DNA from: Roseburia intestinalis L1-82
Lineage (GTDB): Bacteria > Bacillota > Clostridia > Lachnospirales > Lachnospiraceae
DNA length: 64,000 nt
Reading direction: 5' to 3'
NCBI RefSeq assembly: GCF_900537995.1
Contig: NZ_LR027880.1
Location: 4,009,501 to 4,073,500 of the forward strand
The notes beneath the pieces were generated by a model. That model searched no databases and had not been told where the DNA came from. It saw only the letters and a list, made by a program, of their open reading frames with translations. This document shows positions 9,516-16,996 of the stretch, in pieces. Made by a program: the position numbers and the translations under genes. The first letter of the stretch is position 1; every line of letters begins with the position of its first letter.

Positions 9516-9797
9516 TTACTTTACTAAAGCATTGTACTTTTCTAATAACTTATTCGCGAAATCATTCATATCCACGTTATAATTACCAGAGTCCAACCTT
9601 TCCTTTAGCTGTGCGACTCTATCTTCCCTGATATCCGAAGCATCTGCCACTGCCTGCTTTGCGATCTGGTAATCACGTCCCATAGAAGAGATCTGCACTT
9701 CATCGCGTCCGGTGCTCATCTGCTTTGTGTTCTGCACTTTCTGCGTTTTCTCTCTATTGTAAAGTTGTGCCACCTGATTATAAGCTTCTACTCGCAT
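9516..9797 (-). CDS. flgM: Anti-sigma-28 factor FlgM
   Basis: Binds and holds sigma-28 (FliA/SigD) until the hook is complete and FlgM is exported. It has 93 residues, the usual FlgM size. The N-terminus is polar and probably unstructured (exported part); the C-terminal half (DASDIREDRVAQLKERLDSG, then VDMNDFANKLLEKY) is the sigma-binding helical region. AAAGGAG precedes the ATG. First gene of the late flagellar series and preceded by a sigma-28-like promoter, which would give the known autoregulatory loop. Confidence 0.93.
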   Translation of the reverse strand: MRVEAYNQVAQLYNREKTQKVQNTKQMSTGRDEVQISSMGRDYQIAKQAVADASDIREDRVAQLKERLDSGNYNVDMNDFANKLLEKYNALVK

Positions 9798-9840
9798 AAT
9801 GGCATCTCCTTTCTTCCTTGAAATTCGCTTTCTAGTGTTT

Positions 9841-9867
9841 ATATCGGACGAATCATTTTTTTCATTA
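9841..9867 (-). promoter_or_regulatory. Sigma-28-type promoter before flgM
   Basis: On the minus strand TAAT, a 15-nt spacer, then TCCGATAT. This matches the SigD/FliA consensus TAAA-N15-GCCGATAT at 10 of 12 positions and lies 44 nt upstream of the flgM start. No comparably good sigma-A site is seen in that gap. Confidence 0.65.
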
Positions 9868-9880
9868 GCGCAAATATGAA

Positions 9881-9926
9881 AAAAGAAAATGACAGGTCAC
9901 CACTTTTCGCAGTATCCTGTCATTTT
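9881..9926 (-). terminator. Intrinsic terminator after the GNAT gene
   Basis: AATGACAGG pairs with CCTGTCATT around a 20-nt loop, followed on the minus strand by TTCTTTTTT. It begins 2 nt after the stop codon at 9928 and isolates the acetyltransferase from the flgM promoter. Confidence 0.75.
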
Positions 9927-9927
9927 T

Positions 9928-10563
9928 CTACTGGTATTCACGGATCAGGCAGTATTGTTTCAGTGGGAAGTTCTTCTCCACAATTCCATACACCTGAAAT
10001 CCAAAGTTTTTATAAAAATCTACATTTTTTTCATTGTGTGTTTCCAATGATATCATCATGTGGTGTTCCTGCGCATATGCGATCGTTTCATCTAACAGTT
10101 TCGCAGCGATCCCATGGTGCTGCATTTCCGGATCGACTGCAAGATAAATAATATGAAGTCTCTGTGTCTGGTGCAGCTGATCGGTCCAGCTTGAGTTTAA
10201 ATAATCCCCGCCTTTTATGAAATTGTGAAGTGTTACAAGCGATGGGTCTTCTTTGATCAGAAATGCATCCGTATGGATCGTTGCCCATGACTCTGTCAGG
10301 AAAAAATGAAACATATTGATGTGCTCTGCTTCATCCGACACAACAAGAATACTGTTTAGTTCCTCACTGTCCGCAAAAATCTCGCAGGTTTCATAAAATT
10401 CATCCATATCGCATTGAAACAGTTCCGGCATCAGCCTTTTTCTTACTTCGGCATCCGGGATCAGTGTTTCATAAAGCGGATCGTGTGCAAAGCAGCGGTA
10501 TAAAAGCTGTTCTAATTTTGGCAGGTCCTCGCGCTGTACCCGGTATAATTTGTCCGATTTCAT
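9928..10563 (-). CDS. GNAT family N-acetyltransferase
   Basis: Acetyl-CoA-dependent transferase of unknown substrate, 211 residues. The GNAT core is in the C-terminal half: the beta-4/motif A segment YLAVDPEMQHHGIAAKLLDETI with the acetyl-CoA pyrophosphate loop, and the late ENKNVDFYKNFGF-like segment (here NEKNVDFYKNFGFQV). The N-terminal half (YRVQREDLPKLEQLLYRCF) is also GNAT-like. Probably a single-gene unit, since a terminator follows directly. Nothing nearby points to a substrate. Confidence 0.85.
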   Translation of the reverse strand: MKSDKLYRVQREDLPKLEQLLYRCFAHDPLYETLIPDAEVRKRLMPELFQCDMDEFYETCEIFADSEELNSILVVSDEAEHINMFHFFLTESWATIHTDAFLIKEDPSLVTLHNFIKGGDYLNSSWTDQLHQTQRLHIIYLAVDPEMQHHGIAAKLLDETIAYAQEHHMMISLETHNEKNVDFYKNFGFQVYGIVEKNFPLKQYCLIREYQ

Positions 10564-10589
10564 ATTTTTCTTATCCCCTTTTTATTGTG

Positions 10590-12611
10590 TCAGAACATTT
10601 CCTTTACCGTCTGACTGATTTCTTTTAAGGTCTCGCAGAGACGTCTGGTCTGTTTTTTATAGCATTCCTTTAAGTAATGCAGTTCTTCCCGGTAATCTGT
10701 GTCTGCTTCTTTTCTCTTTTTCAGCAGGCATTTCACCACATGGTAGAGATCTTCATGCCCTAACAGCCTGCCGTAACCCCATTTCAGACGATCTTTGGGC
10801 TGATTGAACACATAGTCCGTAAAATGGCGGTAAACATATTCATCAAACATAAATGCATACGCATTGTTATCCACCTGATATATTTTTTCCAGTGCTTTAT
10901 CCACATCAGATTGTTCCAGAGCGTTTACAGAGTCCTGCAATAAGCCAATATTTTTCCACAATATCTCATGTGGGAAAAATACCTCTCCATACCAGTCAAT
11001 GCGGACAAAATGATCCTGCTCCTGTTTGAATTTTACAAGCAGTTGTTTTTCTCTTTCCCTGTTTTCCGCAAAGAGCTGTTCTGCCTCTTGCATGTTACCT
11101 TCTGCAAGAAGTGCGTGGTAGCGGGTATTGATAGCGGCAGTCTCTTCGTAAGACTGTTTTGCTTTTTCCTGTGCCTCTTCTGTTACCTGAATTAATTTTT
11201 TTGTGATTGCAGCGATCTGTTCCTGTGTTTCTTCCACTTTCGCTGTGATTTCACTGCCTCCGGCAAGTATGCGCTCTAACACCGGTGTAAAATCAAGCGG
11301 CACAACTGCCGTTTCATCCAGTGCTAAGATCAGCAGTGTGAACAGCTCATGGTGCAGCCGGTAAACCGCCTCATCATAAAAATCATCATTATCAAACTGG
11401 GAATGGTAATGTGTTTCCATGAAACTTCCGCCGGTAAAATCATTGACCATGGAAGGGATTCCTGCGATTGCCATCGAAAAATCATCTGACCAGGTTTCGA
11501 TCGGTGCCGTCACGCTTGTCATCTCAGGATAAGCCTTTGTCAGTTCCGGAAGTCCGTCTAAATATTCTTTTATATAATGTACATATTCATAACAGCAGCG
11601 GATTCTTGCACGCGTGCCGTGTGCCAGCGCCGGCAGCTCAAAATTCAGATCTGCGATCACTTTTCCGACCCATTCCGGATGTGCGGTAAAAATCTGCTCG
11701 TAAGCTCCGGTCGACCAGTCAAAGTTGGAATCAACAACGCCCCATTCCTCTGCCGCCATCGCACAGAACACGATCGTGTTGTTCGGCTTGAATCCGCTTT
11801 CAATCAGCGTTTTTGCAATGCCAAACATCATGGCGACTGCCGTATTATCATCTTGAAATCCACTGAAATAGGAGTCATAGTGTGCAGACAACAATACCAT
11901 GCGCTCCGGGTGTTTTCCCGGAATACAGCCTGAAATGTTATAAGTCGTGCAGTCACGTTTTACCCGGCTGTCGGCTTTCAACCATACGGTTGCTTCTTTC
12001 TCTCCATCCAGCAGTTCCCGCAATAATGCAGCATCCTCCCTTGAGATGGAAAATGCCGGTGCATCCTCCGGTCCGGCGATATCCTGTGCGTTGAGTGCCT
12101 TCGCATCGACTTCTCCATAACCGCCACACTGCACAGCGATCACTGCCGCCGCACCTTTTAAATGTGCCTGATAAACCGGATAATTGATCCACCACTCATC
12201 TCTCTGGTTGATATCCACTAACACCAGTTTTCCGGTTACATCTTTCCCTTCATAATCCGCTTCTGTTCCCTTTCCAAGATACATCAGGGAAAATGCCTGC
12301 TCACCGTCCGTTACAAAATCTGTCTGATATGCCCCGAGCAATGCGGTATGCCTTTTTCCCTCTTTCGTTTCAAACGTAAGCTCCGCATTTTTAAACTCCC
12401 AGCCATCCACGGTAACCGCATTTTTACATACATCCGACAGTCCAAGTTTTTGCATCTCATCCTTTAACATTTCCCCTGTCAGGAATTCTGCCTTCGAACC
12501 CGCAGGACGGTAACCGAGTTTCTCGTTTGAGTGAAACTGCTCCATCCGTTTTGCAAGCTGGTACGAGTAATCCGTATCAATATTTTTTATGACCGCTTCC
12601 TGCATTGTCAC
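10590..12611 (-). CDS. M28 family zinc aminopeptidase-like protein with PA domain
   Basis: About 673 residues. A protease-associated (PA) domain spans ~90-215, inserted before the M28 peptidase fold. Likely di-zinc ligands and catalytic residues are seen in order: LLSAHYDSY (His), FQDDN (Asp), AAEEWG (Glu-Glu), ADLNFE (Asp) and ETHYHSQFD (His). After ~450 comes a long charged, coiled-coil-prone region and a C-terminal helical part, an extension beyond usual M28 enzymes. No signal peptide, so cytoplasmic. Start is uncertain: GTG at 12611 has AAGG at best spacing; ATG at 12605 and GTG at 12620 are in the same frame. The peptide substrate is unknown. Confidence 0.8.
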   Translation of the reverse strand: MTMQEAVIKNIDTDYSYQLAKRMEQFHSNEKLGYRPAGSKAEFLTGEMLKDEMQKLGLSDVCKNAVTVDGWEFKNAELTFETKEGKRHTALLGAYQTDFVTDGEQAFSLMYLGKGTEADYEGKDVTGKLVLVDINQRDEWWINYPVYQAHLKGAAAVIAVQCGGYGEVDAKALNAQDIAGPEDAPAFSISREDAALLRELLDGEKEATVWLKADSRVKRDCTTYNISGCIPGKHPERMVLLSAHYDSYFSGFQDDNTAVAMMFGIAKTLIESGFKPNNTIVFCAMAAEEWGVVDSNFDWSTGAYEQIFTAHPEWVGKVIADLNFELPALAHGTRARIRCCYEYVHYIKEYLDGLPELTKAYPEMTSVTAPIETWSDDFSMAIAGIPSMVNDFTGGSFMETHYHSQFDNDDFYDEAVYRLHHELFTLLILALDETAVVPLDFTPVLERILAGGSEITAKVEETQEQIAAITKKLIQVTEEAQEKAKQSYEETAAINTRYHALLAEGNMQEAEQLFAENREREKQLLVKFKQEQDHFVRIDWYGEVFFPHEILWKNIGLLQDSVNALEQSDVDKALEKIYQVDNNAYAFMFDEYVYRHFTDYVFNQPKDRLKWGYGRLLGHEDLYHVVKCLLKKRKEADTDYREELHYLKECYKKQTRRLCETLKEISQTVKEMF

Positions 12612-12749
12612 GTGTGTCACACCTTCTTTTTTGCTTCTATTTTTGCTGTTTTTTGTGTTATCTATTTCTTTTTGTATTCAAATTATTTCCTGTTTTTGAT
12701 TATAACACACTTTTTTGTTATGAACAGTCTTGTGGGGGGATTTTGAGCC

Positions 12750-13079
12750 GATATAATTATGTGGATGGGTTCGATTCGGATGGACATGGCTGTCGGTATT
12801 ATTATCGGCGGTGCTTTTACAAGTATTGTGTCGTCACTGGTCGAGGATATTATCAACCCGTTTCTTGGAATTTTCGGTGGCATGAATTTTGATAAGCTGC
12901 ACTGGAATATTGTTGGGGATGTCACATTGAATTACGGAAAGTTTCTGACTGCCGTGATGAATTTCCTGATCATGGCTTTTGTTGTATTTATACTGGTGAA
13001 AGCGTTAAATACCGCTGCCCGCATTGCACCTCTATCTTAGATGCAAAGGCAGTGGAAGCATTTGAGAAAAATTTGTAAT
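12750..13079 (+). pseudogene. mscL: mscL remnant (large-conductance mechanosensitive channel)
   Basis: Frame 12759-13040 encodes an MscL core: [20 protein letters not shown] (TM1, pore), [31 protein letters not shown] (TM2). What is missing is the N-terminal amphipathic helix (normally EFK-F-RGN just before the first Met-Asp segment); instead there is an unrelated MWMGSIR. The C-terminal bundle helix is also lost: the frame stops after ARIAPLS, and a possible continuation appears in another frame. No Shine-Dalgarno sits near the ATG. Probably decayed by end loss or frameshift; a short active channel cannot be excluded. Confidence 0.6.
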
Positions 13080-13150
13080 TTTCATTTGCCACAGCAGATG
13101 AAACTTCAGGCAAGTAATTATACGAAATGTGAATGATACATTACACTAGT

Positions 13151-13837
13151 TCAGGCTGTCTGTCTTTGTGTCATGAACGATACAAAGCAGGCATGTCTGT
13201 CCATCCATTTTCCGATCAGTCCGATCACTTTTCCCATAGTAAATGCGGCTAAAATGGTTCCGATCCCAAGGCCGTCAAGATGTCCTAAAAATGCAAAGGT
13301 CAGTCCGGCTGTCACGGCAAGGCAGGTAACATCAAATCCAACTTTGATCTTAGAATAGGTAACGGATGTGATATCCGACAATTCTCTCGGGAATAAATCC
13401 GTCGGTATGATCGGCAGTTTGCATCGGTTCGACAAAGCAATTCCAATACAGAGCAAAATATAACTGATCAGAAAATAGATTACACGATATCCCGGCGTCA
13501 GCGGCAAAACATTGATCCAGCTCTCATGCACATCCAATAATTCGCTGAATGCAAATCCCACTACAAAACTGAACAGATACTGCGGCACAAATTTTTTCCG
13601 CAGGATCATGAGGCTTAGCACCAGAAGTCCCTGAAATATATAAGTCCAGGTTCCAAGCGATACGCGTGTGAAAACTTCGGAAAATGCATACGGCACGCTT
13701 GATATTGCCGAGATGCCTGCGCCGGAATGCAGCATCAGTACAACACCAAGACTGTTGATGGCAACTGCGACCATGAGTGCAAGTTCCCCGCGGACCGTGC
13801 GGCGGGATTTTTCTTTCTGTATTTCTGTTTCTTTCAT
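13151..13837 (-). CDS. DUF6198/YczE-like multi-pass membrane protein
   Basis: Integral membrane protein of 228 residues with about five to six hydrophobic segments, beginning with a basic cytosolic tail (KETEIQKEKSRRTVRGEL). The motif NSLGVVLMLHSGAGISAISSVPYAFSEVF and the later CKLPIIPTDLFPREL are typical of the YczE/YyaS/DUF6198 family. Function is not established in this family. It is divergent from a LysR gene 250 bp away, the classic arrangement of a LysR regulator and its target, so transport or export under LysR control is a fair guess. Confidence 0.7.
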   Translation of the reverse strand: MKETEIQKEKSRRTVRGELALMVAVAINSLGVVLMLHSGAGISAISSVPYAFSEVFTRVSLGTWTYIFQGLLVLSLMILRKKFVPQYLFSFVVGFAFSELLDVHESWINVLPLTPGYRVIYFLISYILLCIGIALSNRCKLPIIPTDLFPRELSDITSVTYSKIKVGFDVTCLAVTAGLTFAFLGHLDGLGIGTILAAFTMGKVIGLIGKWMDRHACFVSFMTQRQTA

Positions 13838-14000
13838 TTTAAATATTTCCTCCCGGGGAAGTTTTTACAGAAGTCCTGCTTCTGCATTTATGGTCATCCC
13901 CAAATTTCAGAAACACTTTACACCTTTCTAATCCATTTAACAAATCAATAGTTTTTATAGTTCGATAGACAGTATCTATTAATCGTGATAAAATGAGCAA

Positions 14001-14082
14001 AACAGGGAGGAAAATCCTCTCCTCGCCATTGGGCAAATTTTACCATGTAAAATTGGATTTTGCTTCGCAAAACAAGGAGGAT
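14001..14082 (+). repeat. Leader repeat family A, copy before lysR
   Basis: Begins GGGAGGAAAATCCTCTCCTC and ends TTTTGCTTCGCAAAACAAGG just before GAGGATTGCC-ATG of lysR. Contains hairpins AATTTTAC/GTAAAATT and TTTTGC/GCAAAA. The 3' end supplies the Shine-Dalgarno of the gene. The same element occurs before oppB and oppA. Confidence 0.75.
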
Positions 14083-14086
14083 TGCC

Positions 14087-14983
14087 ATGAACTTATTCCA
14101 GCTTCGTTATTTTGTAACTTTAGCAAAAATGCAGCACTACACAAAGGCTGCACATGAACTTTGTATCACACAGCCGAGTTTAAGCCATGCGATCTCGCAG
14201 TTGGAGGCAGAACTTGGCGTGGCACTTTTTGAAAAAAGCGGACGCAATACTACACTCACAAGTTTTGGGGAAGAGTTTTTAATCTGCGCAAACCGCACGC
14301 TTGCCACATTGGATTCCGGAGTTTCATCCCTGCAGCGGAGCGCACGCGGTGACGGATTGATCCGGCTTGGCATGCTGCGTTCCCTTGGTGTCAGTTTCAT
14401 TCCGCAGCTTGCCGCGCGTTATCTGGCATCCCATCCTGAGCATGATGTGCGTTTTACATTTCATACCGGCTCGACCGGCGATCTTGTCAACGGTCTCTCG
14501 GCAAGGGATTATGATCTGATTTTCTGTTCCATGCCGCCGGAGACAGAATCGTTAGACACTGTGCCGATCACCCACGAGGATCTGGTACTTATCGTTCCAG
14601 GCCATCACCCACTGGCAGCAAAACAGTCCGTTGCATTGACGGAAACGCTCATCTATCCACAGATTTATTTTTCCCACGGTTCCGGTATGCGTGCCGTTGT
14701 GGACCATCTGTTTTCACAGATCAATGCAGTACCGCAGATTGCCTATGAGACAGAGGAAGCCGAGGTGATTGCGGGACTCACTGCACAGGGTTTTGGCATT
14801 GCCGTCGTTCCTTATATGGATCTTTTATTAAAGCTGGATGTGAAGATTCTGCAGATCAGTGCGCCTGTATGGGAGCGTAATCTGTATATGATTCATGACC
14901 GGCAGGCGTTTATGCCGCCTGCCGTAAGAAATTTTTGTGAATTTGTTTTAAAAGAATGTGAGTATCCTATGATACCAGATTAA
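14087..14983 (+). CDS. LysR family transcriptional regulator
   Basis: 298 residues, the usual LysR length. N-terminal winged HTH: MNLFQLRYFVTLAKMQHYTKAA, TQPSLSHAISQLEAELGVALFEKSGR. Residues ~90-295 form the two-lobed effector domain (RLGMLRSLGVSFIPQLAARYL). Start at 14087 is chosen because AAGGAGG lies 6 nt upstream; the frame is open to a TTG at 14060 inside the leader repeat. Divergent from the DUF6198 membrane protein and convergent with the bile salt hydrolase, with whose stop codon its own overlaps. The effector is unknown; bile acids would be one idea to test. Confidence 0.9.
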   Translation: MNLFQLRYFVTLAKMQHYTKAAHELCITQPSLSHAISQLEAELGVALFEKSGRNTTLTSFGEEFLICANRTLATLDSGVSSLQRSARGDGLIRLGMLRSLGVSFIPQLAARYLASHPEHDVRFTFHTGSTGDLVNGLSARDYDLIFCSMPPETESLDTVPITHEDLVLIVPGHHPLAAKQSVALTETLIYPQIYFSHGSGMRAVVDHLFSQINAVPQIAYETEEAEVIAGLTAQGFGIAVVPYMDLLLKLDVKILQISAPVWERNLYMIHDRQAFMPPAVRNFCEFVLKECEYPMIPD

Positions 14984-15954
14984 TTCTGCCACAGGATCTG
15001 TTGTTTTGTGAGCATTGGATAATGCACCGGAACACTTCCGTCAAGATCTTCTCTGTGCATGTCCACCGCCGTGATCTGGCTGTTGGAATATGTGGTGTAG
15101 TAATAAATTCCACGGCTTGCATTACAGCAGGAGGTGTAGATCGTGATCTCATATTTTCCATCGGATACCTCGCAGCAGCCTCTCTGCTGGTCGACAGATC
15201 CTAAGATATGGAAAAACTGTGCCACACTCTCCTCCTCGGAATCGTCAGAAACTGCGTTCATTTTTGTAAACGCGACTCTCGCAAAACGGGAAGCTGATGA
15301 AAGATCACCCGGCAGTCCTAATGCTCCCATGCCACGACTGTACATATTCAGATCCAGTTTATCCGCAAAATGATTTTCCGGCTGTTTTGGTGACAGTCCC
15401 ATGTAATTATTCAGCATAAACATCTGCTGCTCAAATGGCGGATTGTTTGTCAGGACCCCAACCGGATTTTCATGGATATGCAGTCCGTCTTTCATGGACT
15501 CTACCGTGATCGATCCGCTCTTATCCGAAATGATCCAGTGCAGCATGCCGGCCGGCAGATTTTCACTGAACAATGTATCCACAATATTTAAATCTGTGAT
15601 CAGATCCCGCACCTCATCTAACGTTGCGCACTGCGCAAGCACCCATGGAACAAATTCAAAGGATGCCACATTTTTTTTACCGCTTTCTTCCTTATGATAA
15701 TATGCATTGCCAACAAAATTAAGTCCCGCCATGCCGACACCTTTTTCGTTCACCGCATCATAATAAAGCGGATAATCTCCTGCCATGTGCGCCATGCCAA
15801 TGATCGCATAATGTTTTTCCAGATTTTCCGTGTGACGGAAATGAAATGGATAATTCCGCGGTGTCACCGTGATTTCCTCGCCATAAGAAAATTCATAATC
15901 TAATGTTCTTCCAAAATAAAAGTCTTTCGTCAGGTAAGTTGCTGCTGTACACAT
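14980..15954 (-). CDS. bsh: Choloylglycine hydrolase family; probable bile salt hydrolase
   Basis: Hydrolyses the amide of glycine- or taurine-conjugated bile acids (EC 3.5.1.24). It is 324 residues, as is usual for BSH. The N-terminal Cys2 nucleophile follows the initiator Met (MCTAATYLTKDFYFGRTLDY). The known catalytic set is present: Cys2, Arg16, Asp19, Asn79 (AGLNFVG), Asn170 (LTNNPPF) and Arg223 (SASRFARVAF). Start at 15954 is fixed by the need for Cys2 and by GGAG 6 nt upstream. No signal peptide, so cytosolic. Penicillin V acylases share the fold, but TNNPPF and overall similarity favour BSH. A degenerate family B leader repeat precedes it. Confidence 0.88.
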   Translation of the reverse strand: MCTAATYLTKDFYFGRTLDYEFSYGEEITVTPRNYPFHFRHTENLEKHYAIIGMAHMAGDYPLYYDAVNEKGVGMAGLNFVGNAYYHKEESGKKNVASFEFVPWVLAQCATLDEVRDLITDLNIVDTLFSENLPAGMLHWIISDKSGSITVESMKDGLHIHENPVGVLTNNPPFEQQMFMLNNYMGLSPKQPENHFADKLDLNMYSRGMGALGLPGDLSSASRFARVAFTKMNAVSDDSEEESVAQFFHILGSVDQQRGCCEVSDGKYEITIYTSCCNASRGIYYYTTYSNSQITAVDMHREDLDGSVPVHYPMLTKQQILWQN

Positions 15955-15958
15955 AAAA

Positions 15959-16010
15959 TTCTCCATTCTTATATTGTTTTCAAGCCGGGGCTTTCGTGCG
16001 AAAAATCTAG
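15959..16010 (-). repeat. Degenerate leader repeat family B before bsh
   Basis: On the minus strand, GATTTTTCGCACG, then CTTGA and AAGAATGGAGAA just before the bsh ATG resemble the 5' and 3' parts of the family B element seen before pdxT. The middle is shortened. It slightly overlaps the 3' end of the upstream gene. Confidence 0.45.
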
Positions 16011-16492
16011 CCAATCTCGTCCACGTTTGCCCCACGCAGTTTAATTCCGTCTGTCTGTTTTAAATCCTGCTGGTATGGATTCGACTCATTATAATATCTG
16101 ATCTGTGTGTCCGTCACACCACCGGAAATATAAGAACGGCCACATTCCGGGCAGACCGATGTCTGAACTCTGACGGATGCAGATACCACTTCGCCGTTTT
16201 GCGTGGCAGCTTTGTGATACGCATTGGAAACATGCTGCCCCTCATGTGCCCGGACAGCAGAAGATGCCGCTTCCGGTGAAATATGCGCAGCATTTTTAAA
16301 GGAAACATTCGCTTCGTTAGAGCCATCAACATATTTGCGGTTTTTACAGGTCTGGCACTCTGTGGTCTTAGATTTATCGACCGCGCCTTTTTGTCCCAGT
16401 TCATCTTTATTATTAACATTATTCCGCTGATTTAAATTATTATCATAGGAATCTGTGATATTCCATTTGTATCCATCCACGCCACCGATCAT
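16007..16492 (-). CDS. Small HExxH protein with two CxxC pairs, putative metalloprotease
   Basis: 161 residues, not a named family I can be sure of. Visible features: a zinc-metalloprotease-type HEGQH at 83-87 within RAHEGQHVSNAYH, flanked by Cys pairs CQTC (46-49) and CPEC (114-117) that could bind another metal or form a zinc ribbon. The layout of an [A]HE-x-x-H with adjacent SA-rich segment recalls the SprA-related/CJM1_0395 putative metalloproteases, which is a guess. No signal peptide or membrane segment; the N-terminus is Asn-rich. Start at 16492 follows AGGAG; the frame is open to 16558. A MITE lies about 100 bp upstream. Confidence 0.65.
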   Translation of the reverse strand: MIGGVDGYKWNITDSYDNNLNQRNNVNNKDELGQKGAVDKSKTTECQTCKNRKYVDGSNEANVSFKNAAHISPEAASSAVRAHEGQHVSNAYHKAATQNGEVVSASVRVQTSVCPECGRSYISGGVTDTQIRYYNESNPYQQDLKQTDGIKLRGANVDEIG

Positions 16493-16593
16493 AACGCTCC
16501 TCCCCTCCATCCCCATAGGTCTTTTATACCCAGGATTCATCATACGGCAAATCTGCAATTCAATATGCCAATTTTTACAGTTGAGATAATATG

Positions 16594-16905
16594 ATTAGGG
16601 TGTCAAAAGGTGGTTCATAACTTAGCGATTGTCAAATTGCACAAAGCCGAGACTGTTTTTGTGACTTTGGGAGAAAATTAGAAAATCTTAGTATGCCTGT
16701 CTATTTACAGTAATGTTCTGCCACGGACGGCAGAACAAGGCTTCACGAGCCATGGAAGGCTCGTTGAATGCCGTTTACGTCACTCTGTGAAAAACTGATT
16801 CAGGCATACTTAGTTTTTCTTATTTTCGGACAACGGAACAAAACAAGTTCGGTTTTGTGCAATTTGACAAACCCAAAATTGAAAACCACCTTTTGACACC
16901 CGAAT
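16594..16905 (+). mobile_element. 312-bp MITE, copy 1
   Basis: Non-coding element with terminal inverted repeats (GGGTGTCAAAAGGTGGTT at the left, complement at the right), preceded by ATTA/ATTC. It is flanked by ATAATATG at 16586-16593 and 16907-16914, an 8-9 bp target-site duplication. The interior is itself a long imperfect palindrome with hairpins such as TTCTGCC/GGCAGAA. A second copy at 56513-56824 lies in opposite orientation and differs at two positions by direct comparison. No transposase is present; it would depend on one elsewhere. The TIR was not assigned to an IS family. Confidence 0.88.
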
Positions 16906-16996
16906 CATAATATGCGACAAATACGAAATTCATCCTACTAATTTTCATAACTGCCGGTTTCAAAATTGCTCGTTCACCTTTATTATACGCCCGATC

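Noticed and set aside
16594..16905. Hidden transposase or peptide gene inside the MITE
   Set aside because: No frame of meaningful length or similarity on either strand; the interior is palindromic and non-coding.
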